From: Scleroderma bovista
Taxonomy: Eukaryota; Basidiomycota; Agaricomycetes; Boletales; Sclerodermataceae
Assembly: GCA_037178675.1 (NCBI GenBank)
Contig: JAYMGJ010000448.1
Location: 1 to 36,217 of the forward strand
Direction: 5' to 3'
Length of the DNA: 36,217 nt
Shown here: one piece after another, positions 11,371 to 22,110 of the stretch
Numbering within the stretch: position 1 is the first letter of the stretch
How the letters are laid out: every line of letters begins with the position of its first letter
Made by a program: the position numbers and the translations under genes
Notes under the pieces: generated by a model
What the model saw: only the letters and a program-made list of their open reading frames with translations
What the model was told of the DNA's origin: nothing
The model's database searches: none

Positions 11371-12811
11371 ACTGCCCCTCGTGAAGGGTGTCAGTGTGGG
11401 CCAAGGTAATGGTGTGCCCTATGTGCTCACCTCAAGTAAGGAGCAGGGGAGGAGGATAGTGCAGGTAAGGCCATGTGGCGAAATGTTGGCATGCAAGAGA
11501 TAGCAGGAACAGTATGGCAAGCGTTGAAAGAAAAGTAAGAAAGATATTGTCATATACAGGCTCAGATTGCCTCCACAAATAATTCACAAGTGACGGGCAA
11601 GATTGAGTCTAGTCATGCAAGGGTCCTCGGATGTGACAGAAATGATGGAAGCTGGGGGGGAATGGAGTAACTGGTGCCAGTAACGCGATGCTAGATTGAC
11701 CACTTAGCAGAATGTGAACCTCCAACTTGTTGGTAGTCAGGTCATTGTCGGCTGTGGAGGTGGAAGGCAGCCTGTTGATTCCCATGTGTACAACTCCTGT
11801 TACACGGTGCTCACGGATCATCAGTTTCACTCTGTCCTTGTATGGATGCTGATACCTTGGATCACTCACCCCCACCAGCGAAGACTGTGAAAACGTGTGT
11901 CGGGTCGTATCCCTCAGTTGCAACTTGCAAAGCACGATCTTATATAAGTGAGATCCTTCAACGACAATGCCAGTTGAGGGGCTTTCTGCTGCCTGATGAA
12001 ATCGGGTGTGGTGGTGACGTGATGGTGGCAGGAAGTGAAAGCGGTAGCTTGGATGATAGAATGAGGACGAGAGCTGCGGTATGGCTCATCAACTTAGATG
12101 ATAACTTGGATTTGAGGAACCTGAGGCCAGCAAGTGAGGACACTGTAGTACTCAGGTTCACGGGGAAATACATAGTTTAGTCCCGGGCTCTTGCGCCAGG
12201 ATCAGTGCTACTTCAACTCAATATCACCAAGCGAGTGACATCAAATCAGTCCATTATTGTCCAAGGAACAACCTTGGGTGAGGTATATGTATCCATGGAC
12301 AAAGTATGTATGCAGGATGGAAGCAAACAGTTGGCTTGAAACAGTAATAGAATTTCTGGGGTCCACGTCATAGACTCGACAGATAAGCGCGCTCTGATAA
12401 TTGATGGCATGATGACTGCATCTTCGCAAATTGGTTGACGACTTTCCACCAGCATATATCATTCCCCCACTCAATCGAAGTTCAAATGGCTGTTCATAGG
12501 CTTAAGAAATTATTGTCATCATCAAAGAACAAGACAGGTACGTCTTGCCCATGAATCCTGATTCCTGAGGGTACCTGCCATTTGCTCATCCTTCATCGCC
12601 AGAATCCGTGCATGGGAATACAACACCCACTCACAGTGTTGCCACTACCAGTGACGTCTTGAACTGTTTCTCTGGTTACTGAATCCCATTGCTATCGGTT
12701 TTCAACCGCTTATTTACACGTCTTCTAGGGACCACTCGTGGGGATACTACTGCGTACCCCCACACTCTTGCCACCGTTTCTGCCCCTCTCAGTGATTCCG
12801 CAGTTCTCCAC
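11371..12811. other. Unrecognised region upstream of the GTPase gene
   Basis: No known domain was found. Several short open frames occur on both strands: minus 12474-12241 (including VYDVDPRNSITVSSQL), plus 11842-12180 and minus 11935-11609. The minus-strand frames could be exons of a decayed gene, but I could not join them with convincing splice sites. The stretch 12480-12811 shows nothing beyond weak promoter-like composition. Confidence 0.3.
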
Positions 12812-13005
12812 ATGTCAGGTTCAGTTTGGTCCCCGATTAGATGCCTTAGTATTCATACGATCATCCAGGGTCTGCCGATGGCGCTCTGCCAGATACCCCC
12901 CCTGGTAGCGATGCTGATTCTAATGATGTCGATTCTAGCAATGCCGATTCTGATGCCGGTGCCAATGGCAGTGTTCGGTCTGGGCTATCTGTCATTCCTA
13001 CCACC

Positions 13006-16000
13006 ATGCGTGCTGACAGAGTGGCCAGAAAATATTTCGAGGTGTTCCGAATTCTCATTGTGGGCAGGGCAAATGCAGGCAAGACAACTGTTCTTCAATG
13101 GATCTGTGCTACCACAGAGCAGCCCGAGATCTTTGATGGGAATGGAAAAAGGGTGTGTTTACAGTCCTGGCCATGAGTCTTGGTACATTGCTGATCTCTG
13201 ATATTCAGATTAATATGGATGTGGTTGAAGGGTCAATTGAAGTAAGGATAGAATCCCTCACTGACTATACTTGCTGACATTTTCCAGTGAGGAGAGCATA
13301 GCATTGAGAATGAGTTGATATTCAGCAGCAACACAGGCTTTATTTTTCATGATTCCTGTGGATTCAAAGCTGGAAGTGTGGAAGAATTCAACAAGATGAA
13401 AGACTTTGTGCTCGACCGGGCAACCACATCACACTTGAACAAGCGGATCCATGCCATTTGGAAAGTGCATTTTGTGTCCTTCCTGGAGGTTATTGTTCTT
13501 AGGAATTGCCATCTGATACAGGTATTGCATCCCTGTAACTAATTATAACAGACCTATTGTGGCTGCAGAGAGAAAATTCTTTCAGGAATGTGATACAAAG
13601 AAAGGCATGTAAATTCATGACTGCATGATTCCAGTTCATCACCATGTTTTTATATCTTAGTTCCTGTCCTTGTGTTGTTGACAAAGCTTGACACCTTGGT
13701 CTCTAATGCTTACAATGAACTCAAGAATAAAGGATATCCAAAGGAAAAGGCAATGGAATTGAGATGTGAACATGCACAACAAATGTTGGAGAGGCTACAA
13801 GTTCAAATAGAAAGTGAACTAGGGAAGGCTCAATTCCCTCCCAAAAGCTATGTTCAATTGACTAGTAAGTGTGGCCTGTTGAAAATTGCAGCCATGGTCC
13901 TAATGTTTGCAGACATGCATAAGAATAATGCTGACTCTGGGTCTCTTTTGGAAAACACTGTAACTGCACTGGATGAAGTGGCCTTGCAACTGCTCTTGAT
14001 ATCTACCCAGAAAACTAATCTGCACCTCTGCATTGAATGGGCTGTAAAAATGTAGGTGACAATATTAGACTGGAAATTTATGGAAAACTAATGTTAAATA
14101 GTGCACTGTGGAAGGTTATCTGTGCCCAGGATTGTTTAGTGCCATTGGAGAGGTTGCTTGTTCTGTGGTTTCCACATACAAAGGTATGTTGCATTGCATG
14201 ATGTTGAAGATATGTCAGAACATTGATACTATGGATAGCATGTGAGTACATAAATACCTTTGAAATTGATATCTTGCATAATTTTCATTACTTCTCATAG
14301 TTGGTGAGCTGTTTTATCTGATGTCATCTAGAATACCTCTGAAAATCCTATCTTGCATTGGTGGCTCTACTCACTTCATAGCTTGTGAGTGTATTTACAC
14401 CTGCAAATAGAATATCTCTGACTATTGGCTATCATTTTTTCTTGACAGCAAGTAAGTCTTGGGTCTCAAGTACACCTGAAACACCTCTAATGGTCTTATG
14501 ACTTACTTGATAGGATGTGAGTTGTGTCAAATGCACTTGCAAAGTCTGATGGTTCTGTTCTGCTGGTGATTTGTATTGAACAGAGGGTGAGTGTTAGTAC
14601 TCAAGTGGTCCTGCAAGGCATGATGATGGTTCTCTCATCTGGCTTTCTTGATAGGATGTGAGTCACCTGATTCCAAGTGTGCTTGTACATGTCTTTAATA
14701 ACTTTATTTTAATGGGGTTTGGGTTTGCTTCACAGTATGTGAGTTGCTTGATTTCAGATAATCCCACAGTATGTCTGAAGATATTTTCTTTCTGATGATC
14801 TCATTGATTTAATAGAATGTATGAAGTTGCTTGATCACAAGTGCACCTAGATTGTTTGATAATCAAACATACTCATAATTTAACAGATTGTGAGATATTT
14901 GATCTCAAGCATACATCTGAAATACCTCTAACAAACATCTTGGTTGATGACTTCACTCACTTGATAGGTTGTAAGTGATGTCAAATCCATAGGCACTGCC
15001 ATGCTAATGACCCAACTCATTCTGTAGGTTGTGAGTTACTTGCTTTCAAGTGCACCTGCAAATTTTGATAACTATGTCCTGCTGAAATTCTATTTACTTA
15101 GACAGCAGTGAGTTACTCCATCTCACCTCAAGTGTGCACCTGAAACCTTGTTAATGATCTTGATGCTCTAATTTACCTCCAGAATGTAAGTTGACTAATC
15201 TCATGTATATATATAATCTTGAATTTTGACAATCCTATGCTGATGATTGCACTAACTTAGCATGTAAGTTACTTGATCTCATACTATGTATGCCTGTAAT
15301 ACTGACAATTCTGCCTTACTACTGGTAATCCTACTATCTTAACAGAAAGTGAGTTACTTCACCTCACATCCTCACATATACATGAACAATGTATACTAAT
15401 GGTTTTCTTGCTCAACAGGATGTAGGTCACTTGTTGTCAAATAAATCTACAATTATGCTTACAGAAATATCCTATGGCCGGTGTTCTTATCAGATTGTGA
15501 GTTACACAATCTTAAATGCATGCCTGCAATTCCACTATTAATTCTATCTTACTGGTAATCCTGCTCACTTGACAGCTTGTAAGCTGCTCATCAGCAAAAC
15601 CATAAGTTGCTGTGCCGAGCTGTGCCGAGCTGTGCCGAGCTGTACAGCCACCTACAGTCCCCACAGTGATACAGATGGGTCCCCATTTGTACAGCGCTGT
15701 GACAACGCTGTACAGATCGCGACACGATCTCGGGTCCTGTACACACCATACCTAATATAGATAGACTCGTATACTGTGCCCATTGTACCGCGCTGTCGCA
15801 CCATGTCGTCGATCTGTATCACACTGTCGCACTGTGACCTATCTGTATCCCACTGCCATTATACTGTAGCCAACTGTATTGCATTGCATATCCTATATTA
15901 TGATAATTAATACTAGAGGCGTGATAGTCGTGGTCAGGGTTCGTGAATGGCTGGTGCTGGTGCTCGGGCTGTGGTGGTGGTCGCGCCGCAGTGCACGTGC

Positions 16001-19000
16001 TGGTGCTGGGGTCGTCACTGTCGTTGTCGTCGACGCCGGTGGTGGTTGTCGCGTCGCAGTGTGTGCGCGTGCTGGCACTGGGGTCGTTGACGCCGGTGGT
16101 TGTGGTCGCATCACAGCGTGCGTGCGTGTCACGCCGATGCTGGTGATGCTGATGGTTCCGTCGCAGTGTGCATGCGTGCTGACGCTGGGGTCATCATCGT
16201 CACGCTGGTGGTGGTGGTGGTCGCATCGCAGCGTGCGTGCGTGCTGGCGCTGGGGCCATCGCCGTCTATGCCGGTGATACGGTGGTGGTCGCCGTCCGTC
16301 CTTGTGCCAGCCGCCCAGATTGTTGTTGTTGTTGTTGTCCGTCCCTGTGGGTGCTCTGATCATCGTTGTCGTTGCCGTCTGACCCTGGAGCTGTCCAGGT
16401 CATCGTCGTCATCATCATCGTCGTCCGTCCCACCGGCTGCCCTGATCGCGGCCATCGTCGTCGTTGTCGTCTGTCCCTGCGGCAGCACTGGCTGCCCAGG
16501 GTCGTCGTTGTCATTGTCGCCGGTCACGGTGGTGGTCGCATTGCAGCGTGCGTGCGTGTTGGTCATCGCCAGTCGTGGTGGTGATTGCGTCGCAGTGTGC
16601 TGGCGCTGGGTCGTCGTCGTCACGCCAGTGGCGGTGGTGGTTGTGTCGTATTGGGGCTGGAGTCGTCGTCATCGACGCTGGTGATGGGGTGGTGGCCGTC
16701 GATGAGCCGTGCGGTAGTGGCCGCCTTCATCGCCGTTTGGTGTGGTGGAGAGGGTGGTGGTTGGCGTTGTGGTGTCGTGGTCTGTCACCGTTGGGTGTGG
16801 TGGAGATGGTCGTGGTGGTGGTCGCTGCATCGCTGCATGCGTGCGTGCTGGCGGTAGCCTGTAGGGCCGTCGTTGTCGTTGCCACGCTGGTTGTGGTGGT
16901 GGTCGCATCGCTGCGTGCGTGCGTGCTTGCGGTAGGTAGCCTGTAGGGCCATCATTGTCGTTGTCACGCTGGTCATGGTGGTGGTCGCATCGCTGCGTGC
17001 ATGCGTGCTGGCGGTAGGGCTGTCATCGTCGTCGTCGTCATGCCACAGAGTGCGTGCATGCTGGCACTGAGGTCGTCGCCGTCTACGCTGGTGGTCGCAC
17101 CGCAGCGAGCGAGCATGCTGGCGTTGGGGTCGTCACCATTGTTGTCGCCATCTACGTTGGTGATGGCCGTCGTCGTGGTCGTGCCGCAGGGTGCATGTGT
17201 GCGTGCTGGGGTCGTTGCCGTCATCGTCGTCGATGCTGGTAATGGGGTGGTGGCTGTCGACAAGTGGTGGTGGTGGTGGTCGACACACGGTGGTGGTAAT
17301 TGTTGCTGCTGGGCGCGGTGGCTGTCGTCATTGCCGTTGGGTGCGGGAGTTGTCGTCACCATTGTCGGTGGGAAGCTGCGGTTGCTGTCGTTGGGTGCGG
17401 TGGCTATCGTCGCCGTCGTTTGGTGTGGTGGTCAACGTTGTGGTGGTGGAGGTGGTGTCGTTGGCATTGTCGCATTGTGGTGGGTGTGGTTGTGGTCAAC
17501 ATTGTGTTGTCGTCGCGTTGTGGTGGTGGTTGGAGTTCGTCGTCGTCACTTGTTGTTAGTTGGCGTGGTCTTGGTGTTGATCGGCTGGGCTGTGTGGTGT
17601 ATGCGGGGCGAGTGTCGTGCAATGGGCTGGTAATAATAGTTAGTACATAAACAAAAAAAAAAAAAAACATATGAGCAGTGGGGGAGATCGTGCCGTACAG
17701 GCGTAGGTGCACGCAGGTGTGGGTGTGCACACAGGGACCTGTAATAATAGTTAGTATACAGAACAGAAAAAAAGAAACATACCTGCAAGTGCGATTGCAC
17801 TGCGATGGTGTGGGAGTGGCAGTGTCATGCGCGAACGTTTGACATGCGTGTGATTACAGTGGTGGTGGAGTGGGGGTGGGGGTGGGGTAAGCGATGGGAC
17901 TTAGAGAAATTTTGTAAAGTTACCTTATGTAACACGTACTGTGATCGTGCTGTGTCAGTGCTGTATTCCCATGGAACTGGGACCCTGTGGCAATGTATGC
18001 TGTAAGTGCTGTCACATACTGTACTATTAAGGTAATTACTGTAGCCACTGTCCCGAAATAAGGGATTTGCTGATGCTTGACCTTGAGTGCACTGGAGTAC
18101 CTCTGATAGTCTTAACCATCTGGTGGTTGCCATACTTGATAGTGGGTGAGGTTCTTGCATGAAGTGTACTTGCAATGCATATAACAGTGCCATACTACTG
18201 TTATTTCTAGGGGGTGAGTTGCTTGATCTCAAGTAAAGTTTCTAACATTTCTGTTCTACTGGTGGCCTGGCTCAACAGGAGGTAAGTTCCTTGATTTCAA
18301 GTACATCTGCTACATATATTTTGGCTCTCATAATACTGTCACAGCTTGTATGTTGCTTCATCTCAAGTCTGACTAAATTTCCACTAAAAGTCATACTCCA
18401 CTGTTAATCTGGCTCCTTGGAAACTAGTCTGTAAGTCTTGATGTCAAAGGTAAATATACATAACATCTTACTCTTACTTCCAAGGGGGTGAGCTAGTACT
18501 TCATCCAAAGTACAGTTGCAATGTTTTTAACACTCATCTTGTTGATGATTATATTCACTTGAAAGCTCGTGAGTTACTTTTGCTACTATCATACAATGAT
18601 GAGGTCCTATTATACACATAACAGTGTGTGAGTTTCTGAACTTTCAATGCACCTGCAATATTAATATCTGATTCTGCTTACTTCATAGGATGTGAGTTGT
18701 TCAGTCCCCTTTTGATTCTGATTCTAATATGGCTTTGATAGGGTGTGGGTTGTTTAGTCTCAAGTGTTTTTTGACAATTTGATTCTGATTCTGATCTGGC
18801 TTTGGTAGGATGTGAGTTGTTCAGTCTCAAGTGTTTTTTTTTACAATTTGATTCTGACCTGGCTTTGGTAGTGGGTAAGTTGTTCAGTCTCAAGTGTTTT
18901 TGACAATTTGATTCTGATTCTGATCTGGTTTTGGTAGCATGTGAGTTGTTCAGTCTCAAGTGTTTTTTTTGACAATTTGATTCTGATTCTGATCTGGCCT

Positions 19001-21419
19001 TGGTAGGCTGTGAGTTGTTCAGTCTCAGTGTTTTTTTGACAATTTGATTCTGATTCTGATCTGGCTTTGGTAGGATGTGAGTTGTTCAGTCTCAAGTGTT
19101 TTTTTTTACAATTTGATTCTGACCTGACTTTGGTAGTGGGTAAGTTGTTCAGTCTCAAGTGTTTTTGACAATTTGATTCTGATTCTGATCTGGTTTTGGT
19201 AGCATGTGAGTTGTTCAGTCTCAAGTGTTTTTTTTTACAATTTGATTCTGATTCTGATCTGGCCTTGGTAGGCTGTGAGTTGTTCAGTCTCAGTGTTTTT
19301 TTGACAATTTGATTCTCATTCTGATCTGGCTTTGGTAGCATGTAAGTTGTTCAGTCTCAAGTGCCTTTGACAATTTGATTCTGATTCTGATCTGGCTTTG
19401 GTAGGGTGTGAGTTGTTCAGTCTTAAGTGTTTTTTTCATAATTCTGATCCAGCTTTGGTAGGATGTGAATTGTTCAGTCTCAAGTGTTGTTTGACAATTT
19501 GATTCTGATTCTGATCTGGCTTTGATAGTGGGTTAGTTGTTCAGTCCCAAGTGTTTTTGGAAAAATTGATTCTGATTCTGATCTGGCTTTGGTAGGTTGT
19601 GAGTTGTTGGGTCTCAAGTGTTTTTTGACAATTTGATTCTGATTCTGATCTGATTTTGATAGGGTGTGAGTTATTCAGTTGCAAGTGTTTTTTGACAATT
19701 TGATTCTCATTCTGATCTGGCTTTGGTAGTGTGTGAGTTGTTTAGTCTCAAGTTTTTTGATAATTTGATTCTGATTCTGATCTGGCTTTGGTAGTGGGTG
19801 AGTTGTTCAGCCTCAAGTGTTTTTTTTGACAATTTGATTCTGATTCTGGTCTGGTTTTGGTAGCGTGTGAGTTGTTCAGTCTTAAGTGTTTTTTGATAAT
19901 TCTGATCTGGCTTTGGTAGGATGTGAGTTGTTCAGTCTCAAGTGTTTTTTTGACATTTTTATTCTCATTCTGATCTGGCTTTGATAGCATGTGAGTTATT
20001 CAGTCTCAAGTGTTTTTTGACAATTTGATTCTGATTCTGATCTGGTTTTGGTAGGGTGTGAGTTGTTTAGTCTCAAGTGTTTCTTGACAATTTGATTCTG
20101 ATTCTGATCTGGCTTTGGTAGCGTGTGAGTTGTTTAGTCTCAAGTATTTTTTGACAATTTGGTTCTAATTCTGATCTGGCTTTGGTAGCGTGTGAGTTGT
20201 TCAGTCTCAAGTGTTTTTTTTGACAATTTAATTCTGATTATGATCTCACTTTGGTAGAATGTGAGTTGTTCAGTCTTGTGTTTTTGACACTTCAATCATC
20301 ATGATCTGCCTTACTTGATAGAAAGTAAGTTTTTTCATCTAAACCACCATATACATCTGACAATGGTATTCTATTGATGGAAATTATCTTGATAGGTTGT
20401 AAGTTGTTTGTTTGCAAGCATAGATGTAATTGGACTAACAATATTTCTGGCCATTCTCTCACTTGACAGCTTGTGAGTTGTATAATCTGCAGCCTGTATA
20501 TGTATTGCTAATATCTCTAAAAATATTATTTTCTTGGTAATATAAATAATCCAATAGAAAGTGAGTTTCCCTTAAGTGCACTGCTATTGCCACACATGTT
20601 GGTAATGCCACTGCATCAGAATGTGAGTTGATTAGTCTTAACTGTATACATCCTTGCTGATCCTACCTGGCATTCTGCTCATTTGATAGGCAGTGAGTCA
20701 CATGTTCTGAGCTGTCATTAGAATACCTCATAACTTGTGTGCTTTCAGTTGGTAAATTGTTTTGTTGTATATTGTCACCCTAAATGCTCATTTCCTTATA
20801 CTAGGATGTATGTGTAACATCTGTTTGAAATCTTGGTACTAATGTATTCTCAAATATCATGCACATCCCTTCCTATGATAGCAAGTGAGCCATCAGTTAC
20901 TACTATTGTGTGATACCTTTCTGATGTATTCACATTTGCTAGAGTGTATGCAGTTATTCAAATGTATAGCATCCATTTCAACTTACCCACTGATTATGCA
21001 GCTGGTATGTCTTCAATCCCTTTCCTTTTCAACCCAAGACCATGTTCTTTGTGATTTATGTAGTTGGTAAATCCCAGACTTACATCAATCATATCAATGC
21101 TAAATTGTGTATTAGAAGGTCAAGCCTGAAGTTTCACAATGGAAGAATGTGGAAGCAATTCTGAAGCAGCTGTCTCCTCAGAAAACTGTTGCTTCAAAAT
21201 CAGCCACTCACATTATCACAGAGTATGCAATTGGTAATGTCCATTTACTATTTTGATTTACCTTTTCTTATCATTAGATGTTGTACAGCAATATTAATTG
21301 TACTTGAATATTCCTTCTTTCTGCAGCATAATTCAATGCATCTAAAAGATGCTTTGGAATCTGCAGTGATGGAGTACAAGAAGTCTAGAGCCCAAGTTAC
21401 TGTTGAAACTGTGGTTTAA
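13006..21419 (+). CDS. P-loop GTPase gene with about 64 codon-sized exons; carries a likely inactivating TGA
   Basis: The start is conservative: ATG 13006 lies in an open frame running back to 12850. Exon 1 ends at 13152 and holds the Walker A motif GRANAGKTT. Intron 13153-13208, exon 13209-13241, intron 13242-13287, exon from 13288 with the DxxG motif DSCG (13351-13362). Exons at 13460-13660 are ambiguous; one intron may use a GC donor (near 13610). The next exon has the TKLD motif (13681-13692), intron 13865-13912, and ends near 14043. Exon 14130-14183 (ending WFPHTK) leads into the codon-sized exons (separate entries). Ordinary exons return at 21116-21233 and, after a possible 2-nt exon AT at 21278, at 21327-21419, ending ETVV and TAA. 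The first codon of the exon at 13288 is TGA where Arg is expected, so this copy may be a pseudogene. The family is the G1/G3/G4-bearing GTPase group expanded in Agaricomycetes; its cellular role is not known to me. Confidence 0.6.
14184..15578 (+). other. Microexon array, block 1: 19 exons of 3 nt (one of 6) between short introns
   Basis: Every unit reads AG, 3 nt, then GTRAGT-like. Exon starts: CAT 14239; TTG 14301; CTT 14382; CAA 14449; GAT 14514; AGG 14584; GAT 14655; TAT 14736; AAT 14816; ATT 14887; GTT 14968; GTT 15028; ACAGCA 15102 (6 nt); AAT 15183; CAT 15261; AAA 15346; GAT 15419; ATT 15494; CTT 15576. Introns are 55-82 bp, with GTGAGT/GTAAGT donors, pyrimidine-rich ends and CAG/TAG acceptors. 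Phase is 0, continuous with the exon ending at 14183. Intron interiors have diverged from each other, yet the 3-nt spacing holds. Read as codons: H L L Q D R D Y N I, then V V T A N H K D I L; no stops. Confidence 0.8.
15930..17630. repeat. Degenerate GTCGTC/TGGTGG minisatellite
   Basis: Degenerate units of several tens of bases built from GTGGTGGTCGCATCGCAG, CGTGCGTGCGTGCTGGCG, CTGGGGTCGTC and CGTCGTTGTCGT blocks. Unit boundaries drift, so no single period fits throughout. Confidence 0.8.
17631..17790. repeat. Two direct copies of an A-tract motif
   Basis: TAATAATAGTTAGTA followed by an A-rich tract and AAACATA occurs at 17631 and again at 17742, 111 bp apart; the first holds a run of about 15 A. 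It marks the right edge of the minisatellite. Confidence 0.6.
18143..21066 (+). other. Microexon array, block 2: 45 exons of exactly 3 nt
   Basis: Exon starts: TGG 18143; GGG 18211; GAG 18279; CTT 18345; TCT 18428; GGG 18485; CTC 18566; TGT 18625; GAT 18689; GGT 18742; GAT 18809; TGG 18872; CAT 18938; GCT 19007; GAT 19074; TGG 19137; CAT 19203; GCT 19272; CAT 19339; GGT 19405; GAT 19462; TGG 19529; GTT 19596; GGT 19663; TGT 19730; TGG 19795; CGT 19864; GAT 19920; CAT 19988; GGT 20055; CGT 20122; CGT 20189; AAT 20258; AAA 20322; GTT 20396; CTT 20470; AAA 20558; AAT 20620; GCA 20690; TTG 20749; GAT 20805; CAA 20882; AGT 20943; CTG 21002; TTG 21064. Introns are 50-85 bp. Donors are mostly GTGAGT or GTAAGT; exceptions are GTATGT, GTAAAT, GTGGGT, GTGAAT and GTTAGT. 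No codon is a stop, and the phase meets the next ordinary exon (AAG at 21116) correctly. Confidence 0.82.
18692..20321 (+). repeat. Young tandem repeat of intron-plus-codon units (about 63-69 bp each)
   Basis: About 25 units share GTGAGTTGTTCAGTCTCAAG, a T-run, GACAATTTGATTCTGATT, CTGATCTGGCTTTGGTAG, then a 3-nt exon. The unit is therefore one intron plus one codon. Repeated TTCTGATTCTGAT supplies several CTGAT branch-point-like sites 15-30 nt before the acceptor. A 265-bp block of four units (exons GAT, TGG, CAT, GCT) occurs twice in direct succession, 18809-19073 and 19074-19338, with identical exon spacing. Units at both edges grade into diverged introns, as expected for a tandem array expanding by unequal exchange. 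Confidence 0.85.
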
Positions 21420-21836
21420 ACCACTGTTCTCAGTGCTGAACCACATGAATCAAATAAGGATGACTTCTGCAAGAGTATCACCAACATCACCCTGAACCAC
21501 TTGATGTGTAAGGGACTTCAATTCAACCAGAACTCTCATTACTGATGAACCTGACTAGCTTCAAAGCTTTCCAACTGAGCTGATGCATTGGTTGAAAACA
21601 AGACTTATTGGATATTGGCAAATGTGACTTGTCAGTTTCACCTACCCAAGATTGATGGACTCATGAATTTCAGCTGTGTTTGTGCCATAACCACTATGTA
21701 CTGTATACACCTTGTATGTGATCCAATCTTGATGGTGTGCTGAGTCTTAACCACAATTGCAGCCAAGGTGGATTGTGTTTAAACCAGCTAATACATACAT
21801 ACTTTGCCAGGAATCAAATGTACTATCACTTACCAC
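21420..21836. other. 3' flank of the GTPase gene
   Basis: After the TAA at 21417-21419 no further open frame of note is seen. The stretch is AT-rich and CpG-poor and presumably holds the 3' untranslated region. No confident poly(A) signal is assigned. Confidence 0.35.
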
Positions 21837-22110
21837 ACAGTTTGCCTCCCCACCAGTTGGCTGGTTTTTCAAAATGATGACTTCTTCCCTGACAACAAAT
21901 TTTCTGTATGGCCACATGTCATGAAATATGTATCCTTAGGTACTGTGAAGTTGAATGACAGTGATCCACTGAGTATTGGTTGAGATAGCAAAAACAGCGT
22001 GACAAGCAGAGAAATCACACCTGTGATGGCCATGCTGCAACTTTTGGGTGTGACAATGTGTTACTTTCTGTGACATTTTGTGATGGCCAACTGGTGGGGA
22101 GGTAAACTGT
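21837..22110. mobile_element. Small TIR element (MITE-like), about 274 bp
   Basis: The left end 21837-21861 (ACAGTTTGCCTCCCCACC, then AGTTGGC) is repeated inverted at 22086-22110 with 24 of 25 positions matching. The interior has no coding frame. No target duplication is evident. Its left flank ACTATCACTTAC resembles the terminal sequence of the MITE at 30036-30372, and its ends have a similar C-rich layout, so the two may be distant relatives. Confidence 0.6.

Larger units (their letters stand above)
15606..18066. repeat. CGT-rich minisatellite insertion within one intron of the microexon array
   Basis: The intron opening at 15579 (GTAAGC) closes at 18142, about 2.56 kb against 50-85 bp for its neighbours. 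The extra sequence is CpG-rich, unlike the surrounding CpG-poor array. TTGCTG occurs at both presumed edges (15607-15612 and 18067-18072) and could be a target duplication. Inside are three GCCGAGCTGT decamers at about 15616-15645, a degenerate minisatellite at about 15930-17630, and flanks of ordinary composition. Long open frames here in all readings are a by-product of the trinucleotide-like content and are not taken as genes. Confidence 0.6.

Noticed and set aside
14770..14772. An additional TAT microexon
   Set aside because: It would need a 31-nt intron before it and a poor GTCTGA donor; a single 77-nt intron from 14739 to 14815 is simpler.
15879..17650. Many overlapping long open frames in the CGT-rich block on both strands
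   Set aside because: Val/Ser/Cys- or Thr/His-rich low-complexity readings in all frames of a minisatellite; no sign of coding selection.
18678..19990. Minus-strand open frames of repetitive Ser/Asn/Lys peptides
   Set aside because: They arise from the intron satellite read backwards; periodic open frames are a by-product of the repeat length.
18692..20321. Regular repeats with short variable spacers, superficially CRISPR-like
   Set aside because: The spacers are 3 nt, the repeats have splice signals, and the surrounding DNA is fungal nuclear in character.
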